Below are positions 58,113 to 64,000 of a DNA stretch of 64,000 nucleotides, one piece after another. Made by a program: the position numbers and the translations under genes. The DNA lies in assembly GCA_963995505.1 (NCBI GenBank), contig OZ023195.1:434001-498000 (forward strand). The letters are read 5' to 3'. How positions within the stretch are numbered: position 1 is the first letter of the stretch; every line of letters begins with the position of its first letter. Below the pieces are notes generated by a model. The model was not told the origin of the DNA. It saw only the letters and a list, made by a program, of their open reading frames with translations, and did no database searches. Origin of the DNA: Hypericum androsaemum (Eukaryota; Streptophyta; Magnoliopsida; Malpighiales; Hypericaceae).

Positions 58113-58625
58113 CCTCGGTGCCATCCCTTCTGGGTTTGTTCGAAACCCCAACATAATTTGTTCCGCCGCCGAGCCCGACTGTCGAATCCGTAGGCGAACC
58201 CCGAACCATGTGGGTCTGTTGAAGCGCCACCGCCACCGAGCCCGACTGTCGTCTTAAGAGTTCACCACCGAGCTCGGTATCGGCACCATCTTGGTCTCCT
58301 GGAGTAGACAATGTTGAAGACGACCTAGCGAAGCAGCGCCCGACGCTGGGTCGGCACCATCTTTGCCTCAACTATTGAGCTTCCAAAACCCTTGATTTGT
58401 CCTCTAGTTTGAACCCACACCCACTCTCGCCTCTCCTCAGATTTGTCTAAAGTGGAGATGGAAAGTGGGATTTGCAGAGGTTTTTTATTATTGTTTATTG
58501 CCTCTTTATTCGGAAAGTGAGATTAGTGGTTCTTGTAATGGCTGTAGTGGTTATTGACTATTGTTATGGCTGAACTGAAGGTATGTGGGTGTGAGTGATT
58601 TCTGAAACGAAGTGGAGGGTAGAAG

Positions 58626-58968
58626 TAGGGGTCAGCATAGTGACCGAACCGGAAAAACCGGAACCGAATTTTCAGGAATATCGTAAACCGGATCGGACCG
58701 GATTTTACTTCGGTTCAAACCGGAACCGAACCAGATATTTTGGTTCGGTCTAAAACTGGACCGGATTGGAAAAAATACACAAAGAATGAGCTCCAGACCG
58801 GACAAAACCCGGATCCGGATCGGACCGGACCGGACCAGACCGAAAACCGAATTTCTTAATATAATGTGAACCGGACCGGAACGTTTTTCTTTTTGGTCCG
58901 GTCCGGTCTGATTTTTTCGGTCCAATTTGGTTCGATTTGATAGTTTCCGGTCCATTTGCTCACCCCTA
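58626..58968. mobile_element. hAT-type MITE nested in the MULE (343 bp)
   Basis: A perfect 8-bp duplication, GGTAGAAG, lies at 58618-58625 and 58969-58976. The terminal repeats start TAGGGGTSAGCA. The interior is filled with CCGGAACCG / CGGACCGGA-type motifs on both arms, so the strand can fold on itself. Eight-base duplication and TAGGGGTG-like ends are typical of hAT elements. Confidence 0.88.
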
Positions 58969-59130
58969 GGTAGAAGTGCAGCGCATTATTTCCCTCTCCT
59001 CTCAGCAGGAATTTTTCTCTCTCTTAAAAATATCTAGATATTTTTCTATGGAGTGTTTTTTTTCCTCCTCCTTCAGTTGGTGCTTTTCCCGTTGCTACTT
59101 CTCCGGTTGCTGAAGCGCCTCGCCTTGGTT

Positions 59131-59250
59131 TCCGTCGCTCGTGCTCTCGGCGATGTAGATCTGGTCTCCTCCTCGTCTCTGTCGCTCGTCTCCGTTGCTT
59201 GTGCTCTCGGCGTTGTAGATCCGGTCTCCGCCTCGTCTCTGTCGCTCATC
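59131..59250. repeat. 60-bp tandem duplication inside the MULE
   Basis: Two copies, 59131-59190 and 59191-59250, share GTGCTCTCGGCG and CCTCGTCTCTGTCGCTC. Being 20 codons long, it keeps any frame open, which explains the repeated SLVSVARALGDV-type frames here. Confidence 0.9.
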
Positions 59251-59788
59251 TTTGGGTCGGAGTTGCTGTTGTTTTGATTTCGTCTGGCTTTGTTTTGTGC
59301 TTTTCTGCTTTTGCTTGGATCGATTGTTGTTCGATCCGAGATCCATTCGATTTTCGGTGTCTTTCTGGTGGTTGCAAGTGGAGAACCTTGTCTCAGTTGA
59401 TGTTTGTCGACTTTGGCTCTCATTTGCGTGCATCTCGTATGCATTCAAATGTCCACGAGCTCGTCTCGATTTGCTTGGTAAAAATGTTGATTTTGAAATG
59501 GGTTTAGGATGGCCGGAGAAGAATTTTGGTCGCCGGAGAAGAAGACCCAGGTAGGTGAAGCCAAAGACGAAGTGGGAGAAGGAGAGATTATTTTTTATTT
59601 TTTAAGTGGGAGAGATATTTTAGTCATTTCAAGTATAAATTTACTGGAGAATGTAGCATATTCTGACTTAGGGACCCGAAAGTTTCTAAAATAAAAAACG
59701 GGGGATGATAAAATAATTTTTGAAAATATACGGACCCAAAAAAAAAAATCAAACACTAAAGGCTAGGGATAATTTACCCTTTAATAAA

Positions 59789-61012
59789 TGATGGACCCTT
59801 TTCTATTTTAATTATTTTCTACGGGGACTTGACGACGTTACCATGAAGCAATTTTTTAATTGCACCGCGTAGATCTTTCCTGATTTAAATATTAATTGAC
59901 AATGACGATGACGAAACTAGTTTTACAATATATACCAACAACCACCTGAAATTGAACTAATAATCACATTGTTCTATCTTAACTAGTTCTCAAATTAAAT
60001 TTTAAAAAATTTAATGACGATAAATATTTGTTGTGAGTATTTTTATCCCGTCTCCAATATTTTTCAAATTTTTATATTGATTAGTCGATTAAGATGGTAT
60101 CTAGATACATGTATAAAACAAAGACTAGTTTACGATATTTTGTAAAAAATATGTTAAAATAAACGCAACAATTATTGTACACACTTGACATTGGTGGGGT
60201 CGCAACTGTGGCTTGTTGTTCGTCCGTTGGTGAGGGAGTGACGGTGGGTCCTCCTCAAGGCAGCTTTTCTGATTTCGGGGGCCCCACATTCCGTGTGTGT
60301 TCTGTCCTAAGCTCTCCCATCTTGTACACCCTGAGGAAGTTCTAGAGAGAGAGAGGGGTAGGTAGGGTCAAGGAAGGGACAATAACTATCGGCTACTATT
60401 CAATAGAAAAGGAGGAGGAAGAAGAAGAAAAATGGAATATTTTTTTCCCATTTTGACTTGGAACGATTCTCTATTTTTCTTGTTTTGGAAGGAGTCAAGG
60501 GTGTTGCCATCTTAAATGTAAGTTTTTTTGGGAGTTTAAGCCATTTGGGTTCGTTCACATGCATTGTTTACTATTTGGACCATTCTTTAATATTTATGAA
60601 CAAGTTCGTTTTTTTAATTACCGTTTAGTTGTTTTTCCCATCTGGGTATTGAGTTTTTTATACCTTGTTGGTGATGTGTGGGGATTTGGTTTGGAGGTGG
60701 TAGGTGCAATTCATGATTTGGGTTTTGGCTAAAAGAGTGATCTTTGATCTGGGTTTTTTGGTTTTTCTGATTTAGGTGGCCTGGATATTACTTTCAGAGA
60801 AAGTGAACAATAACTTGGGGTTTTAGGGTGGCTGGCCTGGTTTGGTTGATTGAGGTTTAGTTTGGTAAATTTTGGATCTTTTCCAAGTTTCAATCACCAA
60901 GATTGTGCTTTTGAATTAGGATTGTGATTTTAATGGAAGTTGCAACTTTTGGGTGGTGAATTGAGTGACTTGTGTGTTGGGAGCCATCATTATATGTGTG
61001 GGAAATGTATTG
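59789..61012. other. Promoter and 5' UTR region of the PERK gene
   Basis: Nothing recognisable to 60180. From about 60350 there are GA-rich tracts (AGAGAGAGAG, GGAGGAGGAAGAAGAAG) typical of a plant 5' UTR, and a possible donor (AAATGTAAGTTT) near 60517 that may open a 5' UTR intron. Confidence 0.45.
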
Positions 61013-63567
61013 ATGGCAACCTCATCTCCTTCCCCTAGTTCCACCAGCACTGCTGATACCCCAGCATCAGCCTCACCGCCGTCTGCCACCACTTCACCAC
61101 CACCATCCACCACGCCGACTCCGGCTGCTTCCCAATCTCCACAGACGAATGCCACCACAAATTCAACTTCATCCTCACCACCTGTGTCCAGTGCCCCTCC
61201 TCCTTCCACACCACCAGCCACACCACCACCTGTAAGCTCACCGCCTCCGCCGAATGCTACTGTTGTTCCTCCTCCTAATTCCAGTCCTCCACCTCCCTCT
61301 GTTGATCCTCCTTCTACCTCCACTTCCCCACCTCCACCATCTGCTCCCACACCAACCTTATCACCCCCTCCATCAAATAGTACATCACCACCTCCACAGA
61401 CTTCACCTACACCGCCGCCACCATCAGCACCTCCTCCTCAGAGTCCACCACCACAGGGCTCATCCCCACCACCATCAACCCCACCTACCGATTCTCCACC
61501 TCCTCAAAGTTCGCCGCCACCTCCACCAGCAGTGAATCCTCCAAAGAGTCCATCTCCACCACCAAATTCTGCTTCCCCACCCGAAAGTTCACCTCCACCA
61601 CCTTCAGCAATCCCACCCAAAGCTTCACCTCCTCCGCCTCCATCAATTGTTCCTACACCTGCACCACCACCTCCCCAGCTTACACCACCAGTTTCACAGC
61701 CACCACCTCCTCCATCTAACCATACTCCAAAAGCATCTCCCCCGCCACCACCAGTAGCAAAACTTTCTTCTCCACCGCCTTCAACCATTTCGCCAACTTC
61801 TCCTCCATCCGCAAACAATACTGCGCCACAGGGTTCGAGCTCCTCTAGCAGTGGGGGAATAGGCACTGCAGGTATAGTGGCTATTAGTATAGTGGTCGGA
61901 ATTATTATGTTGAGCCTCGCTGGGTTATTTGTTTGGTGCTTGAGGAAGAGGAGGAAAGATGGTCCCGGTCTCAATGGAGTATATGTTATGCCATCATCTC
62001 CATCAGAGTCATCCCCAACATCAGGTAGTTTCTTTGTCAGAGGCGTAAGAAAGCACCGGTTTTTCTTTATCATGTGACATATTTGTGGGAATTTTGGAAA
62101 GAATCTTGCCTTCAATGTAATTTTGTTTGAACCTCAACTCAACTGTGTTTTGTCAATGACTAAAGTAAGCAGTAGAAATGGTATTGTTTACTGTGGTATG
62201 AATTGGGGTTGCACTAGCTTCATCACCAGCTTTCTCTAACGTTGATGCATTTTGTCAACAGTAACAGTGTTCTCGAACGTTGATGCATTTTTGCTTTTAG
62301 TGAAAGAAATTTGAAGGATCTTTATTTTATGTCCAGATTCGGCTTCCTTGAAGCAATCAACACCCTTTTTGCCGAGTGGATCCAGCAGTGGCACTGTTTA
62401 TACCCCAACCGAGCCAGGTGGATTAGGTAATTCCAGGTCATGGTTCACATACGAGGAGCTAGTAAAGGCCACAAATGGGTTTTCGTCTCAGAATCTTTTA
62501 GGGGAAGGAGGATTTGGTTCCGTATACAAAGGTTGTCTGCCAGATGGGAGAGATATAGCAGTGAAACAACTTAAAGTTGGTGGAGGACAGGGTGAGAGAG
62601 AATTTAAGGCCGAAGTGGAGACAATCAGCCGCGTACATCATCGTCATTTGGTTTCACTTGTTGGCTATTGCATCTCTGACAACCAAAGATTGCTTGTCTA
62701 TGAATATGTGACGAACAATACCCTTCACTTCCATCTCCACGGTAGAGTGACTTTATGACTTCAAATTTTATTTCTGATCAACTTTCATTAGGATTTGCCA
62801 CTGATTCAGGAAGCTGTTTCTAATTTGTTATAGGAGAAGGTGTAGTTGTTCTGGACTGGGCAACACGTGTTAAGATCGCAGCAGGGGCAGCTCGTGGTAT
62901 ATCATATCTTCATGAAGACTGTAAGTATTCTCAATCTGGATTAAAACAGCATTAAAATCAAGTAGTGTTTCGATTTAAGGTATCCGTTTCTTGCTTTAGG
63001 CTTCTGTATTTGGCTTTTTTAAACTGGATTTTCGTCTCATTTTGTACTTGTAGGCCATCCTCGAATTATTCACAGGGATATAAAGTCGTCAAATATTCTT
63101 TTAGATAACAACTTTGAAGCAAAGGTAAGAATATTGAATGAAATATATCTACGTGGGCTTCAATATCCCCGCTCTGATGGTTCAATTACGTCGATGTTTT
63201 ACTTTTCAGGTTTCAGACTTTGGACTTGCCAAATTAGTTGATGCAAACACACATGTAACAACCCGTGTAATGGGAACTTTTGGGTGAGCCTCAACTTTTG
63301 GAACCATTTATAAGTTATAGGCCGAACAAAAAACGTTGTCTTGTGAAATTTCGGTGAAGAGAGAAGTAGATCCTTTCTTGTTTTCATCTGACATCCCAAA
63401 TGTGCAACTGGTTTCCCAGATACATGGCCCCCGAATATGCATCAAGTGGCAAATTAACAGAGAAATCTGATGTTTACTCTTATGGAGTTGTAATTCTGGA
63501 GCTAATCACCGGACGGAAACCTGTAGATACATCACAACCCTTGGGAGATGAAAGCCTTGTTGAATGG
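61013..63567 (+). CDS. Proline-rich extensin-like receptor kinase (PERK), 3' end outside the window
   Basis: Plasma-membrane receptor kinase thought to sense the cell wall. Exons seen: 61013-62024, 62337-62741, 62834-62920, 63054-63124, 63210-63283 and 63420-63567, all in phase. The donor GTAAGT at 63568 leads into an intron that reaches the window edge at 64000. Residues 1-285 are Pro/Ser-rich with SPPPP units and lack a classical signal peptide, as in other PERKs. A membrane span follows ([20 protein letters not shown]) and then a basic stop (RKRRKDG). The kinase has [50 protein letters not shown] and [20 protein letters not shown]. The last visible exon ends GDESLVEW, as in the PERK8/9/10/13 group. 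An in-frame ATG at 60965 would add 16 residues; I prefer 61013, where MATSSPSPS begins. The antisense Gly-rich frames are shadows. Confidence 0.93.
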
Positions 63568-64000
63568 GTAAGTTAAGCAGGTTAAAACATTGTTTCTTAG
63601 TTGTTGAACTGTGAACGAAAGATATTTTAGGCTCTGTTGTATGGTCCCTTGGACATCGAGGTTCTGATTGTACTTCCTTTCTTGTGCATCTTCTTGTCAT
63701 GTTGCAACTTGACCACTTCACTTGATTTAGGAACTTTGAGCATGTGTAAGGCTTCTTATTTAACGCGTAGCAAATAAACAGAGCCTAATAATTATCACTT
63801 CTTTTACTTAGTATGCCATCCGGATAATGGAAGACATTGCTGATGTGCAAGCTCATAGTTTGGCCTAAGCTGCCTTTCTGCCCTAAGATAAACAGCTTCC
63901 GAGCCTGTTTTATATTACAGTTTTGGTTATCTCGTTTTCTTCCAACATTAAAGTATTTCTGCACTCATTTAGAGTTCTGCTAGCACTTGGGCGTTGCCGT

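Larger units (their letters stand above)
57309..59779. mobile_element. Mutator-like element with 9-bp target duplication, host of a nested MITE
   Basis: A perfect 9-bp duplication, TTTAATAAA, flanks it (57300-57308 and 59780-59788). Inverted ends of about 110 bp include GGTAAATTA, GGGTCC and TTTTAGAAACTYTCGGGTCC. The right end matches the truncated element at 1-355, so they are one family. The 2.47-kb interior has no transposase. It contains tandem repeats, a hAT-type MITE and a GC-rich block (58100-58400) with no recognised product. Confidence 0.88.

Noticed and set aside
59053..59507. Leu/Ser/Val-rich frames at the right of the MULE
   Set aside because: Frames kept open by a 60-bp tandem duplication; no recognised product.
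60916..62115. Gly-rich antisense frames over the PERK gene
   Set aside because: Reverse reading of the proline-codon stretch; the sense strand has the PERK architecture and kinase exons.

Overview
This window is nuclear DNA of a dicot plant. The intergenic DNA is AT-rich, the genes have many short exons with GT..AG introns, and the protein families are plant families (NIK and PERK receptor kinases, P-class PPR, FBD-type F-box). There is a cytosolic-type tRNA-His gene and a dense load of LTR retrotransposons and Mutator-type inverted-repeat elements. The species cannot be named from the sequence.

Layout, left to right. 1-1610 holds two Mutator-like elements; the second (430-1610, perfect 9-bp target duplication) carries a piece of an HMG-CoA reductase gene. 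1832-3875 is an F-box/LRR/FBD gene. It converges on a NIK3-like receptor kinase at 7215-4414 (minus, 11 exons). 8575-11057 is a short Copia derivative on the minus strand. 11570-11890 is a Gypsy integrase scrap. 14180-20186 is a young non-autonomous Gypsy-type element with a perfect target duplication. 21841-21771 is tRNA-His(GUG). 26840-24156 is an intronless PPR gene with telo-box and site II motifs upstream. 27948-29063 is an odd repeat: two inverted tRNA-like arms around an AT minisatellite. 30306-35104 is an 18-exon aminoalcohol phosphotransferase gene (AAPT1-like) with a 10-nt microexon. 38183-39180 is a foldback element. 41385-42572 is a DUF740/OCTOPUS-like gene. 44765-50881 is a full-length but dead Copia element. 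52331-51936 is a small RING-H2 gene. 52644-54115 is a direct duplication. 54152-54634 is a MITE. 55545-54850 is a Copia scrap. 57309-59779 is a MULE with a hAT-type MITE nested inside it. 61013 to the right edge is a PERK receptor kinase that runs out of the window.

The host genes do not form one pathway. They are a membrane kinase of antiviral and immune signalling (NIK), a cell-wall-sensing kinase (PERK), an ER phospholipid enzyme (AAPT), an organelle RNA-binding protein (PPR), two ubiquitin-system components (F-box, RING) and a membrane-associated DUF740 protein. From memory, the F-box and AAPT genes resemble Arabidopsis genes with consecutive locus numbers (At1g13570 and At1g13560). The window may therefore preserve an ancestral gene pair now separated by about 26 kb of other genes and transposons.

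Most of the novelty lies in the mobile DNA: the HMGR-carrying Pack-MULE, the tRNA-like inverted repeat, a repeat-protein Gypsy derivative, and a predicted U5/leader pseudoknot in the Copia element, which shows no ordinary primer-binding site. All exon coordinates were assigned by eye from splice signals, reading frame and remembered family proteins.
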